Source: Enterobacter asburiae (GTDB lineage: Bacteria > Pseudomonadota > Gammaproteobacteria > Enterobacterales > Enterobacteriaceae). Taken from it: a DNA stretch of 64,000 bases. The first letter of the stretch is position 1; each line of letters opens with the position of its first letter. The position numbers and the translations under genes were made by a program. The notes below the pieces were generated by a model. The model was not told the DNA's origin. It did not search any database and worked only from the letters and a program-made list of their open reading frames with translations. The stretch spans positions 62,001-126,000 of the forward strand of contig NZ_VRKN01000007.1 of NCBI RefSeq assembly GCF_008080435.1. The letters run 5' to 3'. Shown here piece by piece: positions 9,647-19,670 of this stretch.

Positions 9647-10795
9647 ATGAAAGCATTACATTTTGGTGCAGGTAATATCGGTCGTGGTTTTATCGGTAAA
9701 CTGCTGGCAGACGCGGGCATTACGCTGACATTCGCCGATGTGAATCAGGTCGTCCTGGATGCCCTGAATGCGCGTCATAGCTATCAGGTCCATGTGGTAG
9801 GTGAAAACGAGCAGGTTGAGACGGTATCCGGTGTGAACGCGGTCAGCAGCATCGGTGAAGACGTTATTGACCTGATCGCCAGCGTCGATCTGGTCACTAC
9901 TGCCGTGGGTCCGGTCGTCCTTGAGCGCATCGCCCCTGCGGTCGCGAAAGGCCTGGCAAAACGTAAAGCGCAGGGCAACGACACCCCGCTGAACATCATC
10001 GCCTGTGAAAACATGGTGCGCGGCACCACGCAGCTGAAAGGCCACGTGCTCAACGCTGTAGCAGACGAAGACAAAGCCTGGGTTGAAGCGCACGTCGGGT
10101 TTGTGGATTCCGCCGTGGATCGTATCGTTCCGCCGTCTGAATCCGCCACCAACGACCCGCTGGAAGTGACCGTGGAAACCTTCAGCGAGTGGATTGTTGA
10201 TAAAACGCAGTTTAAAGGCGCCCTGCCGACCATTCCGGGAATGGAATTAACCGATAACCTGATGGCATTTGTCGAACGCAAACTCTTCACGCTGAACACC
10301 GGGCATGCTATAACCGCGTACCTCGGAAAATTGGCCGGTCATCAGACCATTCGTGACGCGATCCTCGATGAGAAGATCCGCGCGGTGGTAAAAGGGGCAA
10401 TGGAAGAGAGCGGCGCGGTGCTGATCAAACGCTACGGTTTTGATGCTGATAAACACGCAGCATACATCCAGAAAATCCTCGGTCGCTTTGAAAACCCGTA
10501 TCTGAAAGATGACGTTGAGCGCGTGGGCCGTCAGCCTCTGCGCAAACTGAGCGCGGGCGATCGTCTGATTAAGCCGCTGCTGGGCACGCTGGAATACGGC
10601 CTGCCGCACGCCAACCTGGTGAAAGGGATTGCCGCTGCAATGCACTACCGCAGCGAGCAGGATCCACAGGCGCAGGAACTGGCTCAGCTGATTGATGACA
10701 AAGGCGCGCAGGCTGCGCTGGCGCAGATTTCCGGTCTGGACGCCAACAGCGACGTGGTTGTGGAGGCGGTTAACGCATACAACGCAACCAAATGA
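9647..10795 (+). CDS. mtlD: Mannitol-1-phosphate 5-dehydrogenase MtlD
   Basis: A 382-residue NAD-dependent enzyme that oxidises mannitol-1-phosphate to fructose-6-phosphate in the cytoplasm; same length as E. coli MtlD. The Rossmann motif [11 protein letters not shown] is at residues 7-17, and the conserved catalytic-lysine segment of long-chain polyol dehydrogenases ([16 protein letters not shown]) is intact. The frame is open further upstream, but that part runs through the intergenic inverted repeats. The ATG at 9647 has a GAAGG site and matches the family start. The stop overlaps the mtlR start, so the two are coupled. Confidence 0.97.
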   Translation: MKALHFGAGNIGRGFIGKLLADAGITLTFADVNQVVLDALNARHSYQVHVVGENEQVETVSGVNAVSSIGEDVIDLIASVDLVTTAVGPVVLERIAPAVAKGLAKRKAQGNDTPLNIIACENMVRGTTQLKGHVLNAVADEDKAWVEAHVGFVDSAVDRIVPPSESATNDPLEVTVETFSEWIVDKTQFKGALPTIPGMELTDNLMAFVERKLFTLNTGHAITAYLGKLAGHQTIRDAILDEKIRAVVKGAMEESGAVLIKRYGFDADKHAAYIQKILGRFENPYLKDDVERVGRQPLRKLSAGDRLIKPLLGTLEYGLPHANLVKGIAAAMHYRSEQDPQAQELAQLIDDKGAQAALAQISGLDANSDVVVEAVNAYNATK

Positions 10796-11382
10796 TGCAC
10801 AATGCGGCGCAGTTTAACCTGCGCCCAAATAATAGATTGTCAGATATGCAGGCAATAATGGAACAAACCCAGGCCTTTGAAAATCGTGTGCTTGAGCGTC
10901 TGAATGCTGGCAAAACCGTACGAAGCTTCCTGATTGCCGCCGTCGAGCTGTTAACCGAGGCGGTCAATATCCTGGTGCTTCAGGTGTTTCGCAAAGACGA
11001 CTACGCGGTAAAATATGCTGTAGAACCGTTACTGGACGGAGACGGACCGCTGGGCGATTTATCCGTGCGTCTGAAGCTGATTTATGGTCTTGGCGTGCTG
11101 AACCGGCAAGAGTATGAAGATGCGGAACTGTTAATGGCGCTGCGCGAAGAACTCAATCATGACGGTAATGAGTACACCTTTACCGATGATGAGATCCTGG
11201 GGCCCTTCGGCGAGCTGCACTGCGTCACCGCGCTGCCCCCTGCTCCCCATTTTGATAACAGCGATCCTGAGCTATACGCGATGCAAAAGCTGCGTTATCA
11301 ACAGGTTGTCCGTTCCACGATGGTGCTTTCCCTGACTGAGCTGATTTCCCGAATCAGCTTAAAAAAAGCGTTTCAGAAGTAA
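10795..11382 (+). CDS. mtlR: Mannitol operon repressor MtlR
   Basis: A 195-residue all-helical protein of the MtlR family that limits mtl operon expression. It has no classical DNA-binding motif, and in E. coli how it represses is not settled. Two tandem ATGs (10792 and 10795) overlap the mtlD stop. The second gives E. coli length (195) and is used here; the first would add one Met. Strongly conserved segments include [10 protein letters not shown] near the N-terminus and SLKKAFQK at the C-terminus. Third gene of the operon, expressed by translational coupling with mtlD. Confidence 0.94.
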   Translation: MHNAAQFNLRPNNRLSDMQAIMEQTQAFENRVLERLNAGKTVRSFLIAAVELLTEAVNILVLQVFRKDDYAVKYAVEPLLDGDGPLGDLSVRLKLIYGLGVLNRQEYEDAELLMALREELNHDGNEYTFTDDEILGPFGELHCVTALPPAPHFDNSDPELYAMQKLRYQQVVRSTMVLSLTELISRISLKKAFQK

Positions 11383-11440
11383 GCCTGCTCACATTGGTGT
11401 ATCCTTCCCTGTAAATTCCCCGTTTTCAGAGTCATTTGTC

Positions 11441-11803
11441 ATGAAAGAAGTCGAAAAGAACGAAATTAAACGCCTGAGCGACCGCCTGGATCTGATCCGT
11501 CACCAGATGGCGGGCCTGTCACTGGTCGATTCCGCCGAGAAGTACGCCGAGCTGGAAAAAGAAGCCGCCACGCTGGAAACAGAAATCGAGCGCCTGCGCG
11601 AAGTGAAAGGCCAGAAGCTGAGCAAAGAAGCGCAGAAGCTGATGGACATGCCGCACCGCCGCGCGATCACCAAAAAAGAGCAGGCCGACATGGGCAAGCT
11701 GAAGAAAAGCGTCCGTGGTCTGGTGGTGGTCCACCCGATGACCGAGCTTGGCCGCGAAATGGGCCTGAAAGAGATGACCGGTTTTTGTAAGACGGCGTTC
11801 TGA
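11441..11803 (+). CDS. yibL: Ribosome-associated protein YibL (DUF2810)
   Basis: A 120-residue basic protein colinear with E. coli YibL, whose product co-purifies with ribosomes; its precise role is unknown. The first 70 residues form a charged coiled coil (repeating LE/KE heptads), and the tail [15 protein letters not shown] is strongly conserved. It lies 58 bases after mtlR on the same strand and may have its own promoter. A REP element follows the stop directly. Confidence 0.92.
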   Translation: MKEVEKNEIKRLSDRLDLIRHQMAGLSLVDSAEKYAELEKEAATLETEIERLREVKGQKLSKEAQKLMDMPHRRAITKKEQADMGKLKKSVRGLVVVHPMTELGREMGLKEMTGFCKTAF

Positions 11804-11809
11804 TTTCAT

Positions 11810-11838
11810 GCCGGGTGGCGCTGCGCTTACCCGGCCTA
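11810..11838. repeat. REP element after yibL
   Basis: GCCGGGTGGCGC-TGC-GCTTACCCGGC plus a CTAC tail is a typical enterobacterial REP palindrome. It sits seven bases past the yibL stop and probably protects the 3' end of the mRNA. Confidence 0.85.
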
Positions 11839-11858
11839 CTCTTTTCCCCTTCGAGTGA

Positions 11859-11873
11859 ATTGGTCCAACCAAT
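11859..11873. promoter_or_regulatory. LldR operator O1 (upstream)
   Basis: ATTGGT-CCA-ACCAAT is a perfect palindrome of the FadR-type GntR family, which LldR belongs to. Its centre (11866) is 126 bp from a second TTGG-N5-CCA site, matching the two-operator arrangement described for E. coli lldPRD. Confidence 0.82.
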
Positions 11874-11984
11874 AGCGCAATCAATCCTCCCCCGGTTCAC
11901 AATTCCATTATTTCCGCTCACAAAACCATTGCTAGCTCATAACATCTGGTTAACCATTCATTGTCATTAACCCTACAACACAAC

Positions 11985-12000
11985 ATTGGCAGGACCACTT
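11985..12000. promoter_or_regulatory. LldR operator O2 (leader region)
   Basis: ATTGGCAGGACCACTT has the TTGG-N5-CCA pattern of O1, with an imperfect outer arm. It lies about 80 bases before lldP. In E. coli the equivalent site is just downstream of the transcription start, so transcription would begin near 11960 here. Confidence 0.65.
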
Positions 12001-12074
12001 TTACACAACCTGTGACGCCGAGTTGAGCGGAGACTCACCCGCAGCGCAGGCTGTCTGGTCCCCAGGAGACCTGC

Positions 12075-13730
12075 ATGAGCCTCTGGCAACAAAACTACGA
12101 CCCGGCCGGAAATATCTGGCTGTCGAGCCTGATCGCATCGCTTCCGATCCTGTTCTTCTTCTTTGCGCTGATTAAGCTCAAGCTGAAGGGCTACCTCGCC
12201 GCGACGTATACCGTTGCTATCGCCCTGATGGTGGCGCTGTTCTTCTACAAAATGCCGGTCGATCGCGCACTGGCCTCCGTCGTCTACGGTTTCTTCTACG
12301 GCCTGTGGCCGATTGCGTGGATCATCATCGCGGCGGTGTTTGTCTATAAAATCTCGGTGAAAACCGGGCAGTTCGACATCATCCGCTCGTCGATTCTCTC
12401 CATCACGCCGGACCAGCGCCTGCAGATGCTGATTGTCGGCTTCTCCTTCGGGGCATTTCTGGAAGGTGCGGCTGGCTTTGGCGCACCGGTGGCGATCACC
12501 GCTGCGCTGCTGGTTGGTCTGGGCTTTAACCCACTCTATGCCGCGGGCCTGTGCCTGATTGTGAACACCGCGCCGGTTGCGTTTGGCGCGATGGGCATTC
12601 CGATTCTGGTGGCCGGACAGGTCACCGGGCTGGACAGCTTCGAGATCGGCCAGATGGTCGGCCGCCAGCTGCCCTTCCTGACCATTATCGTCCTGTTCTG
12701 GATCATGGCGATTATGGACGGCTGGCGCGGCGTGAAAGAGACCTGGCCTGCGGTGATGGTGGCGGGCGGTTCGTTCGCCATTGCCCAGTACCTCAGCTCC
12801 AACTTCCTCGGCCCTGAGCTGCCGGACATCATCTCTTCGCTGGTCTCTCTGGTCTGTCTGACGCTGTTCCTGAAACGCTGGCAGCCGGTACGTATCTTCC
12901 GCTTCGCCGACATGGGTGCCTCGCAGGTTGATCAAACCCTGGCCCGTACAGGTTATACCGCAGGCCAGGTTGTCCGTGCCTGGTCGCCGTTCCTGTTCCT
13001 GACCGCAACGGTCACCCTGTGGAGCATCCCGCCGTTTAAAGCCCTGTTCGCACCGGGCGGGGCGCTGTACGACATGGTGATTAATATTTCTGTGCCGTTC
13101 CTCGACAAGATGGTCGCCCGTATGCCGCCGGTGGTGCACGCCGCCACGCCGTATGCCGCGGTCTATAAATTCGACTGGTTCTCCGCCACCGGTACCGCCA
13201 TCCTGTTTGCCGCTATCCTTTCCGTGGTGTGGCTACGCATGAAACCTGCAGCTGCGGTGCAGACCTTTGCGGCGACCATCAAAGAGCTGATGCTGCCGAT
13301 TTACTCCATCGGCATGGTGCTGGCGTTCGCGTTTATCTCGAACTACTCCGGCCTGTCATCGACGCTGGCACTGGCGCTGGCCCATACCAGCCACGCCTTC
13401 ACCTTTTTCTCGCCGTTCCTCGGCTGGCTGGGGGTGTTCCTGACCGGTTCCGATACCTCGTCTAACGCCCTGTTTGCCGCGCTGCAGGCAACGGCAGCCC
13501 AGCAGATTGGCGTCTCGGACGTGCTGCTGGTCGCCGCTAACACCACCGGCGGCGTGACCGGGAAGATGATCTCCCCGCAGTCCATCGCCATTGCCTGTGC
13601 GGCGGTGGGACTGGTGGGTAAAGAGTCGGATCTGTTCCGCTTTACCGTGAAACACAGCCTGATATTCACCTGCATGGTCGGGGTGATCACCACCCTGCAG
13701 GCCTATGTCTTAACCTGGATGATCCCATGA
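12075..13730 (+). CDS. lldP: L-lactate permease LldP
   Basis: A 551-residue inner-membrane proton symporter for lactate (also glycolate), the same length as E. coli LldP. The protein is almost entirely hydrophobic, with about 12-14 membrane helices. The family segment [12 protein letters not shown] is near residues 133-144 and [12 protein letters not shown] is near the C-terminus. First gene of lldPRD, with an AGGAG ribosome binding site before the ATG. Control is by LldR through the two operators upstream. The last codons overlap the lldR start by four bases. Confidence 0.98.
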   Translation: MSLWQQNYDPAGNIWLSSLIASLPILFFFFALIKLKLKGYLAATYTVAIALMVALFFYKMPVDRALASVVYGFFYGLWPIAWIIIAAVFVYKISVKTGQFDIIRSSILSITPDQRLQMLIVGFSFGAFLEGAAGFGAPVAITAALLVGLGFNPLYAAGLCLIVNTAPVAFGAMGIPILVAGQVTGLDSFEIGQMVGRQLPFLTIIVLFWIMAIMDGWRGVKETWPAVMVAGGSFAIAQYLSSNFLGPELPDIISSLVSLVCLTLFLKRWQPVRIFRFADMGASQVDQTLARTGYTAGQVVRAWSPFLFLTATVTLWSIPPFKALFAPGGALYDMVINISVPFLDKMVARMPPVVHAATPYAAVYKFDWFSATGTAILFAAILSVVWLRMKPAAAVQTFAATIKELMLPIYSIGMVLAFAFISNYSGLSSTLALALAHTSHAFTFFSPFLGWLGVFLTGSDTSSNALFAALQATAAQQIGVSDVLLVAANTTGGVTGKMISPQSIAIACAAVGLVGKESDLFRFTVKHSLIFTCMVGVITTLQAYVLTWMIP

Positions 13731-14500
13731 TAGTGATGCCCAGACGCCTGTCCGACGAGATTGCCTCTCGCGTGCGGGCGCTGATTGAAGAACAACAGCT
13801 GGAAGCGGGCATGAAGTTGCCCGCCGAACGCCAGCTCGCCGCCCAACTTGGCGTGTCGCGCAATTCACTGCGCGAGGCGCTGGCGACGCTGGTCAGCGAA
13901 GGGGTGCTGCTGAGCCGTCGCGGCGGCGGCACCTTTGTGCGCTGGCAGCATGACGACTGGTCCGAGCAAAACATCGTTCAGCCGCTGAAGACGCTGATGG
14001 AGAACGACCCGGACTACAGCTTCGACATCCTTGAAGCGCGTCACGCCATCGAAACCAGTACCGCCTGGCACGCGGCCATGCGGGCAACCGACGCCGACAA
14101 AGAGAAACTCATCGCCTGCTTTGAGGCCACGCAAAGCAGCGACCCGGATATCGCCTCCCAGGCGGACGTGCGTTTTCACCTGGCGATTGCCGAGGCGTCG
14201 CACAACGTGGTGCTGCTCCAGACCATGCGCGGGTTCTTCGACCTGCTGCAATCCTCCGTTAAACAGAGCCGCCAACGCATGTATCTGGTTCCGCCGGTGT
14301 TTGCCCAGCTGACCGAACAGCACGAGGCGGTGCTCAAGGCCATTCTGGCCGGTGATGCCGAGGCCGCACGCAAAGCGATGATGGCGCATCTCGGCTTCGT
14401 GCATACCACCATTAAACGATTCGATGAAGACCAGGCCCGACAGGCGCGTATTACCCGTCTGCCTGGCGACAGTGATATTTCCAGGGAGAACAAAGCATGA
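13727..14500 (+). CDS. lldR: Transcriptional regulator LldR (GntR/FadR family)
   Basis: A 257-residue regulator that represses the lactate operon without L-lactate and helps activate it with lactate. The N-terminal winged helix-turn-helix covers about residues 8-75, with recognition segment [14 protein letters not shown]. The all-helical FCD ligand domain follows (about 95-225), with the conserved D/H metal-binding residues, for example in [17 protein letters not shown]. Start and stop both overlap neighbours by four bases (ATGA), so lldP, lldR and lldD are translationally coupled. Its probable operators are at 11859-11873 and 11985-12000. Confidence 0.96.
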   Translation: MIVMPRRLSDEIASRVRALIEEQQLEAGMKLPAERQLAAQLGVSRNSLREALATLVSEGVLLSRRGGGTFVRWQHDDWSEQNIVQPLKTLMENDPDYSFDILEARHAIETSTAWHAAMRATDADKEKLIACFEATQSSDPDIASQADVRFHLAIAEASHNVVLLQTMRGFFDLLQSSVKQSRQRMYLVPPVFAQLTEQHEAVLKAILAGDAEAARKAMMAHLGFVHTTIKRFDEDQARQARITRLPGDSDISRENKA

Positions 14501-15684
14501 TCATTTCAGCAGCCAGTGACTATCGCGCCGCGGCGCAGCGCATTCTGCCCCCGTTCCTGTTCCACTATATCGACGGCGGGGCATATGCCGAATACACCCT
14601 GCGCCGCAACGTGGAAGATCTGTCGGAGGTAGCTCTTCGCCAGCGCGTGCTGAAGAATATGTCTGAACTGAGCCTTGAGACAAAACTGTTCAACGAGACG
14701 CTTTCCATGCCGGTAGCGCTCGCACCTGTCGGTTTATGCGGCATGTACGCCCGTCGCGGTGAAGTGCAGGCCGCCGCCGCCGCAGATGCCAAAGGCATTC
14801 CGTTTACCCTTTCCACCGTGTCAGTCTGCCCCATTGAAGAGGTCGCCCCGACCCTCAAGCGCCCGATGTGGTTCCAGCTGTACGTCCTTCGGGATCGCGG
14901 CTTTATGCGTAATGCGCTGGAGCGTGCCAAAGCGGCGGGCTGCTCCACGCTGGTCTTTACCGTCGATATGCCGACCCCCGGCGCGCGCTATCGTGATGCC
15001 CACTCCGGCATGAGCGGCCCGAATGCTGCGCTACGCCGCTACTGGCAGGCCGTGACCCACCCGCAGTGGGCGTGGGATGTCGGCCTGAACGGTCGTCCGC
15101 ACGATCTGGGCAATATCTCGGCTTACCTCGGTAAACCGACCGGGCTGGAGGATTACATCGGCTGGCTGGCGAACAACTTCGATCCGTCGATCTCGTGGAA
15201 AGACCTGGAATGGATCCGCGAGTTCTGGGACGGCCCGATGGTGATCAAAGGGATCCTCGATCCGGAAGATGCCCGCGATGCGGTACGCTTTGGGGCAGAC
15301 GGGATTGTGGTCTCTAACCACGGCGGACGCCAGCTTGACGGGGTGCTCTCTTCCGCACGCGCCCTGCCGGCCATCGCCGATGCGGTGAAAGGCGATATTG
15401 CCATCCTGGCCGACAGCGGCATCCGCAACGGGCTGGACGTGGTGCGCATGATTGCGCTGGGCGCTGACAGCGTACTGCTGGGGCGTGCGTATCTGTATGC
15501 GCTGGCGACGGCGGGCCAGGCAGGCGTGGCGAATCTGCTCAACCTGATCGAAAAAGAGATGAAGGTGGCGATGACGCTGACAGGTGCAAGAACGATTAGC
15601 GAAATCAGCAAAGATTCCCTGGTGCAGGAGTTAAGCAAATTACCGGCGCCGCTGGCTCCCCTTGCTCAGGGAAACGCGGCCTGA
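14497..15684 (+). CDS. lldD: FMN-dependent L-lactate dehydrogenase LldD
   Basis: A 395-residue membrane-associated flavoenzyme that oxidises L-lactate to pyruvate and feeds electrons to quinone. The alpha-hydroxyacid oxidase TIM barrel is complete. The catalytic histidine is residue 275 in [10 protein letters not shown], with the substrate-binding Arg three residues on, and the FMN-phosphate segment [20 protein letters not shown] follows. Overlaps lldR by four bases and ends the operon 28 bases before a strong intrinsic terminator. Confidence 0.98.
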   Translation: MIISAASDYRAAAQRILPPFLFHYIDGGAYAEYTLRRNVEDLSEVALRQRVLKNMSELSLETKLFNETLSMPVALAPVGLCGMYARRGEVQAAAAADAKGIPFTLSTVSVCPIEEVAPTLKRPMWFQLYVLRDRGFMRNALERAKAAGCSTLVFTVDMPTPGARYRDAHSGMSGPNAALRRYWQAVTHPQWAWDVGLNGRPHDLGNISAYLGKPTGLEDYIGWLANNFDPSISWKDLEWIREFWDGPMVIKGILDPEDARDAVRFGADGIVVSNHGGRQLDGVLSSARALPAIADAVKGDIAILADSGIRNGLDVVRMIALGADSVLLGRAYLYALATAGQAGVANLLNLIEKEMKVAMTLTGARTISEISKDSLVQELSKLPAPLAPLAQGNAA

Positions 15685-15712
15685 CCTTCTCCGGTTAACC
15701 CCCCTTTCTCAT

Positions 15713-15742
15713 GCGCCCGATTTCCCCCTCGGGCGCTTTTTT
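15713..15742 (+). terminator. Intrinsic terminator of the lldPRD operon
   Basis: An eight-base perfect stem GCGCCCGA/TCGGGCGC with an eight-base loop is followed by six T. It lies 28 bases after the lldD stop. Confidence 0.92.
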
Positions 15743-15784
15743 ACGCCAAAAATAACATCTAGATAACATATTAGATAAGAAAAT

Positions 15785-15820
15785 TTGACATACACCTGCC
15801 GTCCGCAATTGTATAGACAA
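15785..15820 (+). promoter_or_regulatory. Possible promoter and GntR/HutC-type operator before the MFS gene
   Basis: A consensus -35 hexamer TTGACA (15785-15790) is followed 18 bases on by TTGTAT, a weak -10. TTGTATAGACAA (15809-15820) fits the GTnTAnAC core typical of HutC-type GntR regulators and overlaps the presumed -10. No matching regulator gene is adjacent, and LldR uses a different motif. The call rests on pattern only. Confidence 0.4.
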
Positions 15821-15865
15821 GCAAATACAAGAACACAAAAACAACATCAGATCGGAGGGGAGCGT

Positions 15866-17206
15866 ATGGCGTATTCAGGTAAGGTGGATATTCAGCAGGT
15901 GATCGATGAGAGTCCCTTTTCAGGGTTTCACTGGCTGCTCATTGTGCTGGGCTTTCTGGTTCTGGCGATCGATGGTTTTGATACGGCGGCGATGGGTTAC
16001 ATCGCGCCTACGCTGTCGGCAGAATGGGGGATACATAAACAGGATCTGGGGCCGGTGCTGAGCGCGGCGCTGCTGGGGCTGTCGTTGGGCGCGCTGATTG
16101 CCGGTCCGGTATCTGACCGGATGGGGCGCAAGCGCGTGCTGGTCTTTTCGTGCCTGTTCTTCGGCCTTGCGAGCCTGGGGACGGCCTGGGCGCAGAGTCT
16201 GAATACTCTGACGCTGTGGCGCTTTCTGACGGGCCTGGGGCTCGGCGCCGCAATGCCTAACGCCATTACGCTTATCTCCGAATTTGCCCCCCAGCGCTGC
16301 CGCGCCATGGCGATTAATACCATGTACTGCGGCTTCCCTCTGGGTGCGGCGGGCGGCGGCGCGATCTCTTCCTGGCTTATCCCCCACCACGGCTGGCGAA
16401 GCGTGCTGCTGACTGGCGCGATTGCTCCGCTGGTTTTAACGCTGCTGCTGGCGCTGTTTTTACCGGAGTCCGTGAAGTTTCTGGTGCAGCGCGGGAGAGA
16501 CGTCATGCAGGTCCGCCGTATCGCCAGCCGGTTCGCCCGCAGCGCGCTGGAAAGCGTCACAGGTTTTTTCCTGGCGGAGGAGAAGGTCGCATCTAAAAAA
16601 GGGAGCGTGTCGCAGCTGTTTTCCATGCCCTGGCTGCCCGGCACCCTGATGCTGTGGGTGACCTATTTTATGGGCCTGGTCATTTACTACGTCCTGCTGA
16701 GCTGGATGCCAACGCTGATGCAGGGGATGGGTTATGCCCTGACGGAATCCGCCTGGCTCACCTCGCTGTTCACCTTCGGCGGTACCGCAGGCATTCTGCT
16801 CGCGGGCTGGATGATGGACCGCTGGGAAGCGCACAGGGTGGTTGCGTGTGGTTTCGTGCTGACAATGGGTCTTATTCTTTTACTGGGTATTGAGCATAAC
16901 CATATCGCTCTGTTTGGCGGGTTGATTTTCCTGATGGGGATCGCGATGAACGGTGCGCAATCGGGCATGCAAACCCTGGCCGCCACCTTTTACCCTACCG
17001 AGTGCCGTGCGACGGGCATCGCCTGGATGCAGGGGATCGGCCGCTTTGGCGGCGTGGCGGGAACCATGACCAGCGCCCAACTTCTTTCTATGCAGTGGCA
17101 GGCAGACAGTATTTTAATGATCCTCAGCGTGCCCGCTCTGGTGGCCGCTGCAGCAACCGTCTACAAAATGCTGTACAGCCGCTCGCAGGAACCCGGCGTC
17201 GCGTAG
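15866..17206 (+). CDS. MFS transporter, aromatic acid:H+ symporter type (PcaK/MhpT-like)
   Basis: A 446-residue major facilitator with 12 predicted membrane helices. The first helix carries the DGFDTAAMGYIAP signature of the AAHS family (PcaK, BenK, MhpT), and the loop between helices 2 and 3 has DRMGRKR. It probably imports an aromatic or short hydroxy acid with protons; the substrate cannot be read from sequence. The ATG at 15866 is preceded by a strong GGAGGGGAG site; the frame continues upstream without a better start. The gene sits alone between the lldD terminator and trmL, a place where E. coli K-12 has nothing, so it is an accessory insertion. Given its neighbour, lactate or another hydroxy acid is possible, but this is speculation. 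Confidence 0.85.
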   Translation: MAYSGKVDIQQVIDESPFSGFHWLLIVLGFLVLAIDGFDTAAMGYIAPTLSAEWGIHKQDLGPVLSAALLGLSLGALIAGPVSDRMGRKRVLVFSCLFFGLASLGTAWAQSLNTLTLWRFLTGLGLGAAMPNAITLISEFAPQRCRAMAINTMYCGFPLGAAGGGAISSWLIPHHGWRSVLLTGAIAPLVLTLLLALFLPESVKFLVQRGRDVMQVRRIASRFARSALESVTGFFLAEEKVASKKGSVSQLFSMPWLPGTLMLWVTYFMGLVIYYVLLSWMPTLMQGMGYALTESAWLTSLFTFGGTAGILLAGWMMDRWEAHRVVACGFVLTMGLILLLGIEHNHIALFGGLIFLMGIAMNGAQSGMQTLAATFYPTECRATGIAWMQGIGRFGGVAGTMTSAQLLSMQWQADSILMILSVPALVAAAATVYKMLYSRSQEPGVA

Positions 17207-17251
17207 TTCCTCTCTTTTCTGCTATTCTGCCCCCGCAATTAAGGGGGCAGC

Positions 17252-17722
17252 ATGCTTAACATCGTTTTATTCGAACCAGAAATTCCGCCGAATACCGGCA
17301 ATATCATCCGCCTGTGTGCGAACACTGGTTTTCGTCTGCATATCATTGAGCCGATGGGCTTTACGTGGGACGACAAACGTCTGCGTCGCGCAGGGCTGGA
17401 TTATCATGAATTTACCGCCGTCGTTCGCCATCACGATTACGCTGCATTTCTGGAAGCAGAGAAACCGCAGCGCATGTTCGCCCTGACCACCAAAGGCACG
17501 CCAGCGCATAGCGCCGTGAGCTATCAGGAAGGTGACTATCTGATGTTTGGCCCGGAGACGCGCGGCCTGCCGGCCACGATCCTGGATGCCCTGCCCGCTG
17601 AGCAGAAAATCCGTATTCCGATGATGCCGGACAGCCGCAGCATGAACCTGTCGAATGCGGTGTCGGTGGTGGTGTATGAAGCCTGGCGCCAGCTGGGTTA
17701 CCCGGGCGCCATATTAAGGTAG
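17252..17722 (+). CDS. trmL: tRNA (cytidine/uridine-2'-O-)-methyltransferase TrmL
   Basis: A 156-residue SPOUT-fold methyltransferase that modifies the wobble position 34 of the two tRNA(Leu) species ending in CAA and UAA anticodons. The trefoil-knot SAM site is visible in [13 protein letters not shown] (about 12-24), FGPETRGLP and the C-terminal [13 protein letters not shown]. Length is typical (E. coli 157). The ATG follows a GGGGG-rich leader. A REP element lies immediately downstream, separating it from the convergent cysE. Confidence 0.96.
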   Translation: MLNIVLFEPEIPPNTGNIIRLCANTGFRLHIIEPMGFTWDDKRLRRAGLDYHEFTAVVRHHDYAAFLEAEKPQRMFALTTKGTPAHSAVSYQEGDYLMFGPETRGLPATILDALPAEQKIRIPMMPDSRSMNLSNAVSVVVYEAWRQLGYPGAILR

Positions 17723-17748
17723 GCCCGGTAAGCGCAGCGCCACCGGGC
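17720..17748. repeat. REP element between trmL and cysE
   Basis: GTAGGCCCGGTAAGC-GCA-GCGCCACCGGGC is a REP palindrome in the inverted orientation relative to the one at 11810. It starts at the trmL stop and lies between convergent genes, so it probably stabilises or separates both transcripts. Confidence 0.82.
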
Positions 17749-17754
17749 AAAATC

Positions 17755-18576
17755 TCAGATGCCGTCACCATACTCGAAGGTATGGTGAATGCCGTTGAAG
17801 TGCTGATCCATGTCCATGGACGGCTTATCGCTGTCTGGTTTACCGACGATGCGTGCCGGTACGCCAGCGGCAGTAGTATGCGGTGGCACAGGCTGGAGCA
17901 CCACGGAGCCTGCGCCGATCTTCGCACCGCGCCCGACTTCGATGTTGCCGAGGATTTTGGCACCCGCGCCAATCATCACCCCTTCACGAATTTTCGGGTG
18001 GCGATCGCCGCTGGTTTTACCGGTACCGCCCAGGGTAACCGACTGCAGGATCGAGACGTCATCTTCAATCACCGCCGTTTCCCCGACGACAATCCCGGTG
18101 GCGTGATCGAGCATGATCCCGCGGCCAATCTTTGCCGCCGGGTGAATATCGACCTGGAACGTCACGGACACCTGGTTTTGCAGGAAGATCGCCAGCGCGC
18201 GGCGGCCTTCATTCCACAGCCAGTGACCGATGCGGTAAGCCTGCAGGGCGTGGAAGCCTTTCAGGTACAGCAGCGGCGTAGAATATTTATCGACCGCCGG
18301 GTCACGCGTGCGTACGGCCTGGATATCGCAGGCGGCAGAGGCGATCATTTCCGGGTCTGCGGCGTAAGCCTCTTCCACCACTTCACGAATGGCGATAGCA
18401 GGCATGATCGAGGAAGCCAGCTTGTTGGCGAGCATATAGCTCAACGCGCTGCCGAGATTTTCATGCTTGAGTAGCGTCGCGTGGTAGAAACTGGCCAGCA
18501 TAGGCTCGCAGTCGGCCAGCGCCCGGGCTTCGGCTTTAATATTGTTCCAGACGATATCCAGTTCTTCACACGGCAT
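17755..18576 (-). CDS. cysE: Serine O-acetyltransferase CysE
   Basis: A 273-residue enzyme, the E. coli length, making O-acetylserine from serine and acetyl-CoA in the first step of cysteine synthesis. The N-terminal helical domain (about 1-140) mediates hexamer formation. The left-handed beta-helix (about 140-245) shows hexapeptide repeats such as IHPAAKIGRGIMLDHATGIV, with the catalytic His-Asp pair in it. The C-terminal tail, ending in GDGI, is where the partner O-acetylserine sulfhydrylase CysK normally binds. It ends the secB-gpsA-cysE gene group on the minus strand. Confidence 0.97.
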   Translation of the reverse strand: MPCEELDIVWNNIKAEARALADCEPMLASFYHATLLKHENLGSALSYMLANKLASSIMPAIAIREVVEEAYAADPEMIASAACDIQAVRTRDPAVDKYSTPLLYLKGFHALQAYRIGHWLWNEGRRALAIFLQNQVSVTFQVDIHPAAKIGRGIMLDHATGIVVGETAVIEDDVSILQSVTLGGTGKTSGDRHPKIREGVMIGAGAKILGNIEVGRGAKIGAGSVVLQPVPPHTTAAGVPARIVGKPDSDKPSMDMDQHFNGIHHTFEYGDGI

Positions 18577-18600
18577 TGCTTACTCCAGACGATAGTTAAT

Positions 18601-18628
18601 GACCAGCCAGTTCTGCGCTGGCTGGGTC
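18601..18628 (-). other. Hairpin between gpsA and cysE
   Basis: CCAGCCAG and CTGGCTGG arms with flanking GACC/GGGTC pairing form a stable stem in the 74-base gap between two same-strand genes. No T-run follows in the minus direction, so it is more likely a stability or pausing element than a full terminator. Confidence 0.5.
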
Positions 18629-18650
18629 ATTCAGGTGACAACGGTTCCGA

Positions 18651-19670
18651 CTAGTTACTGCTGCGCTCGTCCTTGCGCGCACGACCTAATAAGGTCAATG
18701 CTGCCTCGCGCGCATTTTTTCCGCAATACAATACCTGATAAATTTCCTCGGTTATTGGCATTTCGACACCGAAACGGTGCGCCAACTCGCGGACTTCTTT
18801 GGTATTGCGGTAACCTTCAACCACCTGACCAATCTTCTCCTGCGCGCCTTTTACATCGCTGCCCTGTCCGAGCATCATGCCAAAGCGGCGGTTACGAGAC
18901 TGGTTGTCGGTACAGGTCAGCACCAGGTCGCCCAGGCCTGCCATCCCCATAAAGGTGGCCGGATCGGCACCCAGGGCTTCGCCCAGACGGGACATCTCGG
19001 TCAACCCTCGGGTGATCAGCGCTGTACGTGCATTGGCACCAAAACCAATGCCGTCGGACATCCCGGCGCCAATCGCAATCACGTTCTTCACGGCCCCGCC
19101 CAGCTGCACGCCGATAAAATCGGGGTTGCTGTAGACGCGGAAGCTCTTGCCGCAGTGCAGCAGCTGTTGAAGATCGTCGGAGAAGGCCTGATCGGTGGAG
19201 GCCAGCGATATCGCCGTCGGCAGGCCAGCGGCCAGCTCTTTGGCAAAGGTTGGGCCGGAGATGACCGCCAGCGGGATCGTATCACCCAGCGCTTCGCGGG
19301 CAACGTCCTGCAGCAGGCGTCCGGTTTCGGCTTCCAGTCCTTTTGTCGCCCAGACAATGCGCGCATCCGGGCGCATCAGCGGCTTAATCTGACGGAGCAC
19401 GTCGCCAAATACATGGCTCGGGACCACAATCAGAATGTTGCGGCTGGCCGCCAGCGCGGTCGCAAGGTCACTTTCAAGGTGCAGGGAGTCAGGGAACGGA
19501 ACGTCAGGAAGAAACGCCACGTTACAACGGTCGCGTTGCAGCGTTGCGATATGTTTTGGGTCGTGGCCCCAGAGAACCACTTCGTGACCATTTCTTGCCA
19601 GCGTGATGGCAAGAGCGGTGCCGTATGAGCCGGCACCGATCACAATCATTGACGCATTAACAGTGCTCAT
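18651..19670 (-). CDS. gpsA: Glycerol-3-phosphate dehydrogenase [NAD(P)+] GpsA
   Basis: A 339-residue cytoplasmic enzyme, the E. coli length, that reduces dihydroxyacetone phosphate to sn-glycerol-3-phosphate for phospholipid synthesis. The N-terminal Rossmann motif [18 protein letters not shown] is at about residues 13-30. The catalytic lysine lies in [18 protein letters not shown], and [10 protein letters not shown] is the conserved substrate-binding segment. Its ATG overlaps the secB stop by one base, as in other enterobacteria, so translation is coupled. Confidence 0.97.
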   Translation of the reverse strand: MSTVNASMIVIGAGSYGTALAITLARNGHEVVLWGHDPKHIATLQRDRCNVAFLPDVPFPDSLHLESDLATALAASRNILIVVPSHVFGDVLRQIKPLMRPDARIVWATKGLEAETGRLLQDVAREALGDTIPLAVISGPTFAKELAAGLPTAISLASTDQAFSDDLQQLLHCGKSFRVYSNPDFIGVQLGGAVKNVIAIGAGMSDGIGFGANARTALITRGLTEMSRLGEALGADPATFMGMAGLGDLVLTCTDNQSRNRRFGMMLGQGSDVKGAQEKIGQVVEGYRNTKEVRELAHRFGVEMPITEEIYQVLYCGKNAREAALTLLGRARKDERSSN

